Of a stretch of 30,112 nucleotides of DNA, positions 8,695 through 16,890 are shown piece after piece (positions within the stretch are counted from its first letter, which is position 1; each line of letters opens with the position of its first letter). The DNA comes from Spirochaetaceae bacterium (GTDB taxonomy: Bacteria > Spirochaetota > Spirochaetia > B11-G9). The notes under the pieces were generated by a model. That model did no database searches and was not told the origin of the DNA. It was given only the letters and a program-made list of their open reading frames with translations. The stretch covers positions 1-30,112 of the forward strand of contig DAOVSY010000001.1 in the NCBI GenBank assembly GCA_030633365.1, in the 5' to 3' direction. The translations under genes and the position numbers were made by a program.

Positions 8695-9126
8695 GTGAGC
8701 ACATTCAATCGTCTGGATGCATACAAGGAAACCCATATAAAGACTGCCAGTGGTGGTAAGTTGATTCTGATGATCTATAATGAGGCGGTACGACAGCTTG
8801 ATATTGCTTTGGAAGCTATAGAGAATAAAAGCAATAAATTTGAAAGTGCCAGTAATTCAATTATAAAAACCCAGGATTTAATTACAGAACTTATTGTATC
8901 TCTGGATTTTGAAAAGGGTGGAGAAATTGCAAACTCTCTTTTTAGCTTATACATGTTTTTTAATAAACAACTAATGGAAGCTAACATGAACAAAGATGTT
9001 ACTATTCTGAAAAATATTAAAACATACCTTATAGATTTAAAAAGTGCATGGACTCAGGCTGTAGCTGCTGCTGGTATGGAAAACAGCCATGATGGAAGAT
9101 CAGGTGGTATCAATATTGCCGGATAA
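8695..9126 (+). CDS. fliS: Flagellar export chaperone FliS
   Basis: Cytoplasmic chaperone that binds the flagellin C-terminus before export. The start is GTG at 8695, supported by GGAGG at 8683-8687 (7 bases spacing). The family pattern is clear: the AYKETHIKTAS opening, LILMIYNEAVRQLDIAL, the helix ending in LIVSLDFEKGGEIANSLFSLYMF, and a late helix LKSAWTQAV. The length of 143 is normal. No other flagellar gene is recognised in the window, except possibly the small helical protein that overlaps its 3' end. Confidence 0.93.
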   Translation: MSTFNRLDAYKETHIKTASGGKLILMIYNEAVRQLDIALEAIENKSNKFESASNSIIKTQDLITELIVSLDFEKGGEIANSLFSLYMFFNKQLMEANMNKDVTILKNIKTYLIDLKSAWTQAVAAAGMENSHDGRSGGINIAG

Positions 9127-9556
9127 TCCTTCTGACTGCAAAAACCCTACTGAAGTGAAATTAATAAAACTCTACAATGAATACAATCTGACTGCTTTAA
9201 AAATAATAAAATTACAAAAAAAAATATCAAATTCTATTTATGAGGATAACGGAATTAAATTGGAAAATTACTCATTATTAGAGAAAGAATTGATAAACAG
9301 GTTTATAAATATAAAAAAAATTATACTAAGTTACGAGAGAAACAATTTTTTAACTTCATTAGATTTGGATAAATTCAGAACTTTGGTTGCAGCTCAACAG
9401 GAAATAATTGATAACCAGAGCTATAGCAATAGAAATAAACTAAAATTATCACTTAAAAAAATATCTGCACAGTTAGATACTTTTTCCAGAAAAATACTTT
9501 ATTCTGCTCCATTTTCAAGACAAACCTCTCCACAATTTGTAGATTTTAGAATATGA
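9089..9556 (+). CDS. Small helical protein of unknown function, possibly a flagellar chaperone (FliT/FlgN-like)
   Basis: I do not recognise a specific family. The protein (up to 155 residues) is Lys/Ile/Asn/Leu-rich, predicted largely helical, lacks a signal peptide or membrane segment, and has few aromatic residues. The start is uncertain: ATG 9089, ATG 9092 or GTG 9104, all inside the fliS 3' end; GTG 9104 has GGAAGA-type purines before it. Its stop overlaps the polA start in an ATGA junction, so it is translationally tied to both neighbours. Its position after fliS and its size suggest a FliT- or FlgN-like export chaperone, but this is inferred from context only. Confidence 0.6.
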   Translation: MMEDQVVSILPDNPSDCKNPTEVKLIKLYNEYNLTALKIIKLQKKISNSIYEDNGIKLENYSLLEKELINRFINIKKIILSYERNNFLTSLDLDKFRTLVAAQQEIIDNQSYSNRNKLKLSLKKISAQLDTFSRKILYSAPFSRQTSPQFVDFRI

Positions 9557-12249
9557 AACCCAAATTATTTCTTTTGGATGGATTTAGTTTAATATTTAGA
9601 TCTTACTGGGCTTTTATTCATAATCCTGTGCGCAACCATGAAGGTCAGAATATTTCTGCAGTTTTTGGTTTTTTTAGTACTTTAATTTCCCTCATTGATA
9701 AACATAAGCCTGAAAATTTTGCTGTAGTTCTGGATTCACCAGTACCAACCTTTAGACATGAAATGTATCCGGAATATAAGGCTAACAGAGAGAAGGCGCC
9801 TGATGATCTTCATGATCAGGTTCCAATTATTAAGGATTTTTTAAATGTTCTTGGCCTTAAAATTATTGCCAGTGAGGGGTATGAAGCTGATGATTTAATG
9901 GCTTGTGCTGCCCGAAGAGGCAGTGCTGAAGGTTTTTCTCCCTTCATTATCTCTGCAGATAAGGATCTAATGCAGACTGTTACAGATGATATTCATATGT
10001 TGAGACCTGAAAAAGGGGAGTATTTGGATATTGGTCCTGATCAGGTAGTAGAGAAAATGGGCGTAAGGGCCAACCAGATAGTAGATTATCTGTCTCTTAT
10101 TGGAGATTCATCTGATAATATCCCAGGTGTAAGGGGTATAGGTCCAAAAACAGCAGTAACTCTTCTACAAAAATATGAAACACTTGATGGCATATATGAA
10201 AATATTGATTCCTGTACAAAGGGACAGATTCAAAAATTAAGTGATAACAGGGACAATGCTTATTTAAGTAAAAAACTAATTTTATTAAACTATGATAAAG
10301 AAAAGGAAATTAATCCTGCTGATTATAGTTTGAAAGATCTTGATTTAACACTGCTGATACCTCTTTTCCAAAAACATGGTATGAACCGTCTAATTAGTCG
10401 TGTCCAAAAAATAACTGGTAATAAAGAAAATACAGACCAGGATAGTAGTGAAACCAATTCTGTTAAAGGTGTATATTCTACTGTTTTCAGCTTGCAGAAA
10501 CTGGATGAATGGATAGCTTTAATAAAGAAAAATAAATGGTTTGCTCTTGATATAGAAACTGACAATATTGATCCAATGCAAGCATCTCCTGTAGGTTTTT
10601 CTCTATCTGTATCCTCCGGTAGGGGTTGTTACATACCTCTTGTTGCAGGTGGACAGACTTATTTGGATGAAGATGAAGTAAAAGCCAGGATAATTGATAT
10701 TACCAGTGATAATGAATTAAAACTGATAGGTCATAATTTTAAATATGATTACAAGGTTTTAAGACGATGGGGAGTAAGGGTTACCAATCTGGCCTTTGAT
10801 ACAATGGTAGCAGCCTGGGTCCTTGATTCTACAGCAAACAGCTATAGTATGGATGCTTTAGCAGATGGACTTTTTAATTATACTACAATTAAGTATAAGG
10901 AGATTGTTCCAAAGGAAAGTCTGTTCTCTGATATAGATCTTGAAATTGCAGCTCCTTATGCTGCTGAAGATGCAGATATAACATTTCGTTTTTATGAGCG
11001 ATATAAAAAAGATTTGAAGCTTAGAAAACTGGAAAAATTATTCTATGAACTGGAAATGCCCCTGGTTTCTATTCTTGGGGATATTGAGTTTAATGGAATA
11101 AAGCTCAATTCTGCCAGTTTAAATAAGTTTGGTTTGGAATTAAAAGAAAAACTTGCACGATTGCAGGATAAAATCTATATAGAGTGCGGGAAAGAATTTA
11201 ATATAAACTCAACAAAGCAGTTACAGGAAATTCTTTTTAACGAAAGAAAGCTTCAACCGGTTAAAAAAACAAAAACCGGATATTCTACAGATTCTTCTGT
11301 TCTTGAAATACTCTCTAAAGAAGATATTGTCCCAGGTCTGATTTTAAACTACAGAATGTTGATGAAATTGAAATCTACATATGTAGATGCACTGCCGGGT
11401 TATGTAAATCCTGATACAGGAAGGGTTCATACAAATTTAAGCCAGACCGGAACGGCTACAGGCAGGCTTTCAAGCAGAGATCCAAATCTTCAAAATATAC
11501 CAATAAAAACAGTTGAGGGGCGTAGAATACGTGAATCCTTTACTGCAGAGGAAGGGTTTACATTTTTAAGTGCTGACTATTCCCAGATTGAGTTAGTTGT
11601 TCTGGCCCATCTTTCGGGTGATGCTGCTCTAAAAAAAGCTTTTATTTCCGGTAATGACGTTCATAGTGAAACAGGAGCTTTAATATTTAATAAACCTGTA
11701 GAAGAAGTGACAAAGGATGATCGTAGAATAGCAAAAACAATAAATTTTGGTGTTATGTATGGAATGTCTTCCTTCCGGCTTGGTCGTGATCTTGGTATAC
11801 CCAGAGGGCGTGCCGAAGAATTTATAACTTCATATTTTGCCAAATATAGTGGTATTCGTATTTTTATGGATGAAGTTATTGCAGGTGCAGAAAAATCAGG
11901 GAAAGTTTCTACCTATATGGGTCGGGAAAGATTTATTCCTGGTATTAATAGCAGAAATAAGACAGAAAAATCCGGAGCTGAGAGGATGGCAGTAAATACT
12001 CCCATTCAGGGCTCTGCAGCAGATATAGTAAAGTTGGCAATGATAAAATTAACAAATAAGTTAAGTGAATTGAATCTTAGTTCCAGAATGATACTTCAGG
12101 TTCATGATGAGCTTATCTTTGAAGTACCGGAATCTGAGTTGGATATAATGAAAAAACTTGTAAAAGAAGAGATGGAATCAGCTGTTTCTTTAAGTATTCC
12201 ATTACGAACCAGCATTGAGACTGGTAAAAATTGGGGAGATTTTCATTAA
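9553..12249 (+). CDS. polA: DNA polymerase I
   Basis: Repair and Okazaki-fragment polymerase with three intact domains. Residues ~1-290 form the 5'-3' flap nuclease (LFLLDGFSLIFRSYWA, YEADDLMA, DSSDNIPGV). Residues ~310-490 form a 3'-5' exonuclease that looks active: DIETD (residue 333 on), NFKYD and the YAAEDAD Exo III motif. Residues ~500-898 form the polymerase with motif A DYSQIEL, motif B RRIAKTINFGVMYG and motif C QVHDELIFE. The length of 898 is normal. The start overlaps the preceding gene (ATGA), and coaE starts directly after the stop. The retained proofreading residues contrast with Taq-like enzymes, which have lost them. Confidence 0.97.
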   Translation: MKPKLFLLDGFSLIFRSYWAFIHNPVRNHEGQNISAVFGFFSTLISLIDKHKPENFAVVLDSPVPTFRHEMYPEYKANREKAPDDLHDQVPIIKDFLNVLGLKIIASEGYEADDLMACAARRGSAEGFSPFIISADKDLMQTVTDDIHMLRPEKGEYLDIGPDQVVEKMGVRANQIVDYLSLIGDSSDNIPGVRGIGPKTAVTLLQKYETLDGIYENIDSCTKGQIQKLSDNRDNAYLSKKLILLNYDKEKEINPADYSLKDLDLTLLIPLFQKHGMNRLISRVQKITGNKENTDQDSSETNSVKGVYSTVFSLQKLDEWIALIKKNKWFALDIETDNIDPMQASPVGFSLSVSSGRGCYIPLVAGGQTYLDEDEVKARIIDITSDNELKLIGHNFKYDYKVLRRWGVRVTNLAFDTMVAAWVLDSTANSYSMDALADGLFNYTTIKYKEIVPKESLFSDIDLEIAAPYAAEDADITFRFYERYKKDLKLRKLEKLFYELEMPLVSILGDIEFNGIKLNSASLNKFGLELKEKLARLQDKIYIECGKEFNINSTKQLQEILFNERKLQPVKKTKTGYSTDSSVLEILSKEDIVPGLILNYRMLMKLKSTYVDALPGYVNPDTGRVHTNLSQTGTATGRLSSRDPNLQNIPIKTVEGRRIRESFTAEEGFTFLSADYSQIELVVLAHLSGDAALKKAFISGNDVHSETGALIFNKPVEEVTKDDRRIAKTINFGVMYGMSSFRLGRDLGIPRGRAEEFITSYFAKYSGIRIFMDEVIAGAEKSGKVSTYMGRERFIPGINSRNKTEKSGAERMAVNTPIQGSAADIVKLAMIKLTNKLSELNLSSRMILQVHDELIFEVPESELDIMKKLVKEEMESAVSLSIPLRTSIETGKNWGDFH

Positions 12250-12837
12250 GTGGTTTTGGGTTTGACAGGAAAATATTGTTCCGGAAAGAATCTGGCTGCA
12301 GAGTTTATTGTATCCAGGGGCTGGTACGAAATAGATATGGATCGATTTGGACATGATGCCCTTATAAAAAAATCTGCCCAGGTAGTAGAGGCTTTTGGTC
12401 AGATTGTTTTATCTGAAGATGGTAGTATTGATCGAAAAAAACTTGGGGTTATTGTTTTTAACAATAAGACTCACTTACAGTATCTTGAGTCTATTATTCA
12501 TCCCGAAATGGTTAAACGTTGCAAACAGGAAATTGAAGGCAATAAAGACATGAATATTCTTATAAATGCTGCAATCCTGCATCATATGAGATTAAATAGT
12601 CTTTGTGATTCTGTTTTATGGGTTGAATCAAATTTTTTTACTCGTTTTGGACGGGCAAGAGACAGGGATAATCTTTCAGCAATTCCAATTTTAAAGCGTA
12701 TTTATGGTCAACGTAAACTAGATGCTAAATACTGGGTGGAAGATGTCGATATTTATAGTATACAGAACAATGGTAATAAAATTGATCTGGAAACTGAAGT
12801 TAATTCTTTAATAGACAAATTTGAAAAGAGAGTGTAG
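12250..12837 (+). CDS. coaE: Dephospho-CoA kinase (divergent P-loop)
   Basis: Last step of coenzyme A synthesis: ATP-dependent 3'-phosphorylation of dephospho-CoA. The GTG at 12250 abuts the polA stop, with GGAGA ten bases upstream inside polA. Family features are LTG followed by a P-loop, DMDRFGHDAL (substrate region), SIIHPEM, and the lid-region segment RARDRDNLS with a downstream GQ and AKYW pattern. The length of 195 fits. The P-loop reads GKYCSGKN, with Asn where Ser or Thr normally ligates Mg2+. The ILINAAIL stretch replaces the usual DVPLLFE-type strand. It is most likely a genuine but divergent CoaE. Confidence 0.85.
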   Translation: MVLGLTGKYCSGKNLAAEFIVSRGWYEIDMDRFGHDALIKKSAQVVEAFGQIVLSEDGSIDRKKLGVIVFNNKTHLQYLESIIHPEMVKRCKQEIEGNKDMNILINAAILHHMRLNSLCDSVLWVESNFFTRFGRARDRDNLSAIPILKRIYGQRKLDAKYWVEDVDIYSIQNNGNKIDLETEVNSLIDKFEKRV

Positions 12838-12839
12838 AA

Positions 12840-13529
12840 ATGGAGCAGAAAAAAATATTATGGATTTTATTATCCGTAACCTTATTCCTTTTTATTGTAT
12901 CAATAACAGGTGTTGTATGGTTTTATCCTGGTCGAATTGCAGTTGCAGAGAGTAGCAGCCCTGATTCATTAAACAATCAGGAACAGACTTCTGCTGTTAT
13001 GGATCCTGTTGAATGGGTAAGAGAGGGAGAGGATTTTCCCGGGCTGATTGATACTCCTTCTGACAGTGAAGAAGGGTTTTCTATTATTTATGGTGAAACT
13101 GAAAGTGGTGAATCTGTAGTAAATCTTGTTGTAGATAATACAATAAAAGAGGTTGAAAATAATCCTTCCCCCTCTGTTGTAAATACACCTGAAGTTGTAA
13201 CAAAGGAGCCTGTGAAAGTTGTATCTTCAAACCAGACAAATGTGGCAGCTCCTGCACCCAAAAAAATAAATGTACTTGAATTTTGGATACAGGCAGGCTC
13301 ATTTACAAGTAGATCCAGAGCAGAGAGTGCAAGTACTACACTTTCAGAAAAAGGGTTTTCTAATTTAATTACAATTAAAACTGTAGATGACAATGATTAT
13401 TTTCGTGTTAGAATGGGACCTTATTTGAGTAATGCAGAAGCCGAAAAGTTTCTTAAATGGGTAAAAGAGATTGATTTCTATGAAAAAAGTTATATTTCCC
13501 AGGTTTATGTGCAAAAAACTGTAAACTAA
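12840..13529 (+). CDS. SPOR-domain membrane protein
   Basis: A single-pass inner-membrane protein. A hydrophobic segment at ~residues 7-29 is followed by a low-complexity, Pro/Val/Ser-rich periplasmic linker (~30-145) and a C-terminal SPOR domain (~148-229). The SPOR domain opens WIQAGSFTSRSRAES and has the DYFRVRMGPY strand that marks the fold. SPOR domains bind glycan strands lacking stem peptides at division sites. The layout matches FtsN-type or DedD-type proteins. It starts 2 bases after coaE and probably shares its transcript. Confidence 0.88.
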   Translation: MEQKKILWILLSVTLFLFIVSITGVVWFYPGRIAVAESSSPDSLNNQEQTSAVMDPVEWVREGEDFPGLIDTPSDSEEGFSIIYGETESGESVVNLVVDNTIKEVENNPSPSVVNTPEVVTKEPVKVVSSNQTNVAAPAPKKINVLEFWIQAGSFTSRSRAESASTTLSEKGFSNLITIKTVDDNDYFRVRMGPYLSNAEAEKFLKWVKEIDFYEKSYISQVYVQKTVN

Positions 13530-13571
13530 CCCTTCGGCAAGCTCAGGGACCGAATAAGGATATTGAAGGGT
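13530..13571 (+). repeat. Short interspersed repeat with nested inverted repeats
   Basis: This element fills the gap between the SPOR gene and the aminomutase gene. It opens with CCCTTCGGCAAGCTCAGGG (13530-13548), a motif I recall as a common dispersed repeat core in environmental bacteria. TTCGG (13533-13537) pairs with CCGAA (13550-13554), and the outer ACCCTTC (13529-13535) pairs with GAAGGGT (13565-13571). The right arm overlaps the GTG start of the next gene, and AAGGA (13556-13560) inside it acts as its ribosome-binding site. Confidence 0.6.
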
Positions 13572-14628
13572 GAAAAGAGGATGGAGAAAGGAGTTAGCTG
13601 AGTGTTACAGAAATGCAGCTGATTTTCCTGCAGATTTTAAATTTATAAAATCAGAAACAGATTATTTAAATGCAGGCTTTAGGGGGTTCAGAATGTCTGT
13701 TCCCCGGAGCTATTTTGAACTCATGCAAACAGATAATAACCCCATTCGAAAGCAATTTATGCCTCAAATAGAGGAGCTTAATACAACAAGTTCAGAGTTG
13801 AGTGACCCTTTGGGAGAGGAGCAGTATAAGGTAACAGAGCGTCTTATCCACCGATATTCTGACAGGGCTTTGTTTATTGCATCCGATACCTGTGCAATGT
13901 ACTGTCGTCATTGTTTTAGGAGGGATTATCTATCAAATAATCCCTCTCCTTTAAATAAAAAAGAGATATATCATGCTGCAGAATATCTGCAATTACATAC
14001 AGAAATAAAAGAACTTATTATCTCCGGGGGAGATCCATTAATTTTGGATGATAGTAAAATTGAAGAATTACTGTCAATTTTTAGAAAATTCAGGCCGGAT
14101 ATAGTATTTAGAATTGCCAGTAGAATGCCTGTTGTTCTCCCCTCCAGAATTACAGCTTCTTTAGTTAAACTGCTTTCAAAGTTTAAACCTGTTTTTCTAA
14201 TAACTCAGTTTAACCATCCTGCAGAGCTGAATTCTGCCAGTAGAGAAGCTGTTGAAAGTTTTGTTAACCGGGGAATTCCTGTTTTAAATCAGGCTGTGCT
14301 TTTAAGATCAGTAAATGACAGTGTAGAAGTTCTTACTGAGCTTTTTCAGGAACTGGTTCGCTGCAGTGTTAAACCATATTATTTGTTTCAGGGAGACCTT
14401 GCTGCTGGTACAAGTCACCTAAGAGTACCCATCATTAGGGGACTAGAAATAATGAAAGAGCTCCGAACCAGAATCTCTGGTCTGGCCATGCCTGTCTATG
14501 CTGTTGATCTACCTGGGGGAGGTGGTAAAATCCCTTTGACAGAGTCTTATATTCAAAAAATTACAGATACAGAAGTGATATTTAAAGATTCTACCGGCAA
14601 AGAATATTCATATCCTGTTGAATCGTAA
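13570..14628 (+). CDS. KamA-family radical SAM/PLP aminomutase (short form, lacks the zinc site)
   Basis: Radical SAM enzyme related to lysine 2,3-aminomutase. The start is GTG 13570 with AAGGA nine bases upstream. Cluster cysteines are C108, C112 and C115; PLP lysine is K320 in PGGGGK; lysine-binding Asp residues are D276 and D313. All lie exactly 17 below their Clostridium subterminale KamA counterparts (125/129/132, 337, 293, 330, recalled from memory), so the core aligns without gaps. The structural zinc site is missing: C268 is replaced by S251, and the protein ends before the Cys375/377/380 cluster. It may make beta-lysine, as a free metabolite or for EF-P modification as EpmB does. No EF-P gene is nearby. 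Confidence 0.87.
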   Translation: MKRGWRKELAECYRNAADFPADFKFIKSETDYLNAGFRGFRMSVPRSYFELMQTDNNPIRKQFMPQIEELNTTSSELSDPLGEEQYKVTERLIHRYSDRALFIASDTCAMYCRHCFRRDYLSNNPSPLNKKEIYHAAEYLQLHTEIKELIISGGDPLILDDSKIEELLSIFRKFRPDIVFRIASRMPVVLPSRITASLVKLLSKFKPVFLITQFNHPAELNSASREAVESFVNRGIPVLNQAVLLRSVNDSVEVLTELFQELVRCSVKPYYLFQGDLAAGTSHLRVPIIRGLEIMKELRTRISGLAMPVYAVDLPGGGGKIPLTESYIQKITDTEVIFKDSTGKEYSYPVES

Positions 14629-14653
14629 AGACGCGATAAATCGCGCCTCTACG
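14624..14653 (+). repeat. Intergenic palindrome, GTAG-type, copy 2 (supplies two stop codons)
   Basis: A near-perfect palindrome. GTAAAGACGCGAT (14625-14637) pairs with ATCGCGCCTCTAC (14640-14652) over a 2-base loop, with two mismatches; C14624-G14653 extends it. The TAA at 14626-14628 is the stop of the plus-strand aminomutase, and the TAG read on the minus strand at 14649-14651 is the stop of the convergent OmpA-like gene. Confidence 0.85.
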
Positions 14654-15635
14654 GTATTATTACGTTAATCTCGACTCTTCTATTCCTATAAATTTCATCC
14701 TCATTCAATGTAACTGGCTGTGCCCCTCCATACCATTTAACAACAGGAGCTGTTTCAGGCTTCCATCCTTCTTTTTTAAGATAGTCCAATGCATTATATG
14801 CTCTTTCTTTGGATAATCGTTCCCTTCCTTCTTCTGTCCCTGTCATAGCACAGTAACCTGAAATTTCCACTAATGCATTTGGTTTATTAATCAATTCCCG
14901 GGCAAGCCCTTTTAGAATATTGGCTGCATCTTTCTGTATACTGGTGTTGTTAGGAGTGAAGTATGTAGTGTGCATAGTAGTTTCCAATTCCTTTACTACT
15001 TCTGCTGAACTGTTTATTGTTTCCGAGGAATCTTTTGGATTTTTCACTGGAACTGGTGCTGCTTTTTCAGTAACTGTTTCAGTTTTTGTATCAGATTGGA
15101 TTGGTTCATCAATAGCTTTTTCTGCTTCAGTATTTGTAGTAGATGGAATTGGTTTATCATATACTATTTCTGTTTTTACAGCTTCAGCTTTGTTTCGGGT
15201 AACTGTTACAGCAGAATCATTAAATAGAAAATTTGAAAATACCCATTTTCCTCCGGCAAAAAGCAGGAAAACGGCAAGGAGGCCTAATAGAATAAATAAG
15301 GGGAGTAATTTATTTCTAAAATACGAAGCAAGTTTTATTTCTGTATTCTCTACTTTTCTTCCGTCAACTTTAAGCTCCAGATTAAGAATTTTGTTGTTAT
15401 ACGAGCTTAAAAGTTCGAATCTTGGTATACCAGATACTTTAGGTTTTAAATTATGGACATTAAACTCTTTAATTAGAAAACGTTCATCTAACTTATTTAA
15501 AAATACCTTAATAATAACCGCAGATTGGTTATCTTTCAGGGTTGTCAGTTTCAGCTTATTTGTTTGTTGTTCTTCAAGATCGAGTAATTTTATATATGAC
15601 TTATTTTCAATTTCTATTTCTATAAATTTGCTCAT
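14649..15635 (-). CDS. Inner-membrane OmpA/MotB-like protein with cytoplasmic N-terminal domain
   Basis: 328 residues without a cleavable signal. Residues 1-109 are polar and probably a beta-rich cytoplasmic domain of unknown type. Residues ~110-130 are a transmembrane helix. Residues ~131-215 are a Glu/Thr/Val-rich linker and ~220-328 an OmpA-like peptidoglycan-binding domain, with EISGYCAMTG, RLSKERAYNALDYL and the final NRRVEINV. The usual GHTD is GYCAM, so the diaminopimelate-binding Asp seems absent, while the paired Arg remains. The topology implies linking a cytoplasmic partner to the cell wall. It converges on the aminomutase gene, and its stop lies in the shared palindrome. Its minus-strand promoter may include TTGACC (15664-15669). 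Confidence 0.78.
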   Translation of the reverse strand: MSKFIEIEIENKSYIKLLDLEEQQTNKLKLTTLKDNQSAVIIKVFLNKLDERFLIKEFNVHNLKPKVSGIPRFELLSSYNNKILNLELKVDGRKVENTEIKLASYFRNKLLPLFILLGLLAVFLLFAGGKWVFSNFLFNDSAVTVTRNKAEAVKTEIVYDKPIPSTTNTEAEKAIDEPIQSDTKTETVTEKAAPVPVKNPKDSSETINSSAEVVKELETTMHTTYFTPNNTSIQKDAANILKGLARELINKPNALVEISGYCAMTGTEEGRERLSKERAYNALDYLKKEGWKPETAPVVKWYGGAQPVTLNEDEIYRNRRVEINVIIP

Positions 15636-15694
15636 ACTTTAATCTTAACCTTATGTATCCTGTGGTCAAGTAAAAAAAATCTTATTTACCTGTT

Positions 15695-15724
15695 TTGCTG
15701 TAAATAGTTGAGGGTTGGTATTAA
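15695..15724 (+). promoter_or_regulatory. Candidate promoter of the MscS gene
   Basis: TTGCTG at 15695-15700, 18-base spacer, TATTAA at 15719-15724, ending 18 bases before the ATG. A moderate sigma-70 match only. Confidence 0.4.
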
Positions 15725-15742
15725 ATATGATAGGTTATTTCT

Positions 15743-16879
15743 ATGGATTATTCTGAAGTTTTAAAAAGTATATTTATGAACTCATTAAAAATAGGTGTGG
15801 TTGAGTTCCCTTTTACATTATTGGAGCTGCTTCTGGAGCTTTTCTTACCTGTACTTCTTGTATTTATCATTTATCGACTCCTAAATATGCTTATAAAAAG
15901 ACTATTAAATAAAAGCAAACTAAAAGAAGCTCTTCGTATTGGAATAAAACTCTGGACAAGAAGAATTTTAAGATTTGGCTTTATAGTTATATTTTTACTT
16001 TTAGCAGGAAGATTATTTGGCGCAAAAATATATGAATATATGCGCATGTTTACTGATATTCTTAATCAGCCAATTTTACAATCCGGAAATACCAAGGTAT
16101 CATTTTTAACGCTGCTGCTGATATTCCCTGTATTTTATATTGCATCATGGACAGGTAAAACAAGCCGTGGATTGATAAGTAAGGACCTTATGGACCGAAT
16201 GGGTCTGGACGATGCCAGACAGTTTTCTTTTATCAGCCTCTTGCGATATGGTGTTATGATAATTGTATTTCTTATTGGGTTATCTATTATAGGGGTAAAT
16301 CTTTCGTCCATAACTGTAATATTTGGTGTTCTTGGTATTGGTATTGGGTTTGGCCTGCAAACCGTTGTTGCAAATCTATTTGCCGGTATTATAATTATTC
16401 TTAGCCGTCCTATTAAAGAAGGAGACAGAATCTTTGTTTACAATTATGAAGGAACGGTTGTTCATGTCCGAATTTTATCTACTGTAATTAATACTCTTAC
16501 AAATGAGACAATAATAGTACCTAATGCTCACCTTGTATCAGATCCTGTTCACAACTACTCATATAGTGACCGGAGTATAGTTATAAGGAATAATATAGGA
16601 GTTTCCTATAATACGGATCTTGATTTTGCTGTTGAAGTCCTTAAAGAGATCATATCCAGAAATCCTTTTGTAGATCCTGCAAAGAGTAGTAATGTTAGAG
16701 TAAAGGAATTTGGTGCTTCAAGTATTGATATTGCTGTTTTTTCATGGATAAAGGATGTCTCTGATAAATATGATGCTCATCACTGGACAAATATGGAAAT
16801 TTGGAGGGTATTTAAAGCAAAAGGTATAGAAATACCTTTCGCTCAAATGGATTTACATATAAAAGATGGAAAAATTTAA
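15743..16879 (+). CDS. MscS-family mechanosensitive ion channel
   Basis: An inner-membrane channel that opens under membrane tension to release solutes. The 378 residues begin with several hydrophobic helices (~28-50, ~70-92, ~128-145, ~170-190). The pore helix is rich in Gly/Ala and reads GVLGIGIGFGLQTVVANLFAG. The beta-domain follows, with RPIKEGDRI, the EGTVVHV strand and the hallmark IIVPNAHLVSDPVHNYS. It fits the conductance-type MscS family, with a slightly longer N-terminus than E. coli MscS. It ends 11 bases before the convergent Rrf2-family gene, with no obvious terminator between. Confidence 0.93.
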   Translation: MDYSEVLKSIFMNSLKIGVVEFPFTLLELLLELFLPVLLVFIIYRLLNMLIKRLLNKSKLKEALRIGIKLWTRRILRFGFIVIFLLLAGRLFGAKIYEYMRMFTDILNQPILQSGNTKVSFLTLLLIFPVFYIASWTGKTSRGLISKDLMDRMGLDDARQFSFISLLRYGVMIIVFLIGLSIIGVNLSSITVIFGVLGIGIGFGLQTVVANLFAGIIIILSRPIKEGDRIFVYNYEGTVVHVRILSTVINTLTNETIIVPNAHLVSDPVHNYSYSDRSIVIRNNIGVSYNTDLDFAVEVLKEIISRNPFVDPAKSSNVRVKEFGASSIDIAVFSWIKDVSDKYDAHHWTNMEIWRVFKAKGIEIPFAQMDLHIKDGKI

Positions 16880-16890
16880 CCTGATCTGAA

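Noticed and set aside
14920..15642. A 240-codon open frame on the plus strand opposite the OmpA-like gene
   Set aside because: It is fully antisense to a gene with recognisable membrane and OmpA domains, has Ser/Phe/Val-rich nonsense composition typical of a shadow frame, and lacks a ribosome-binding site.
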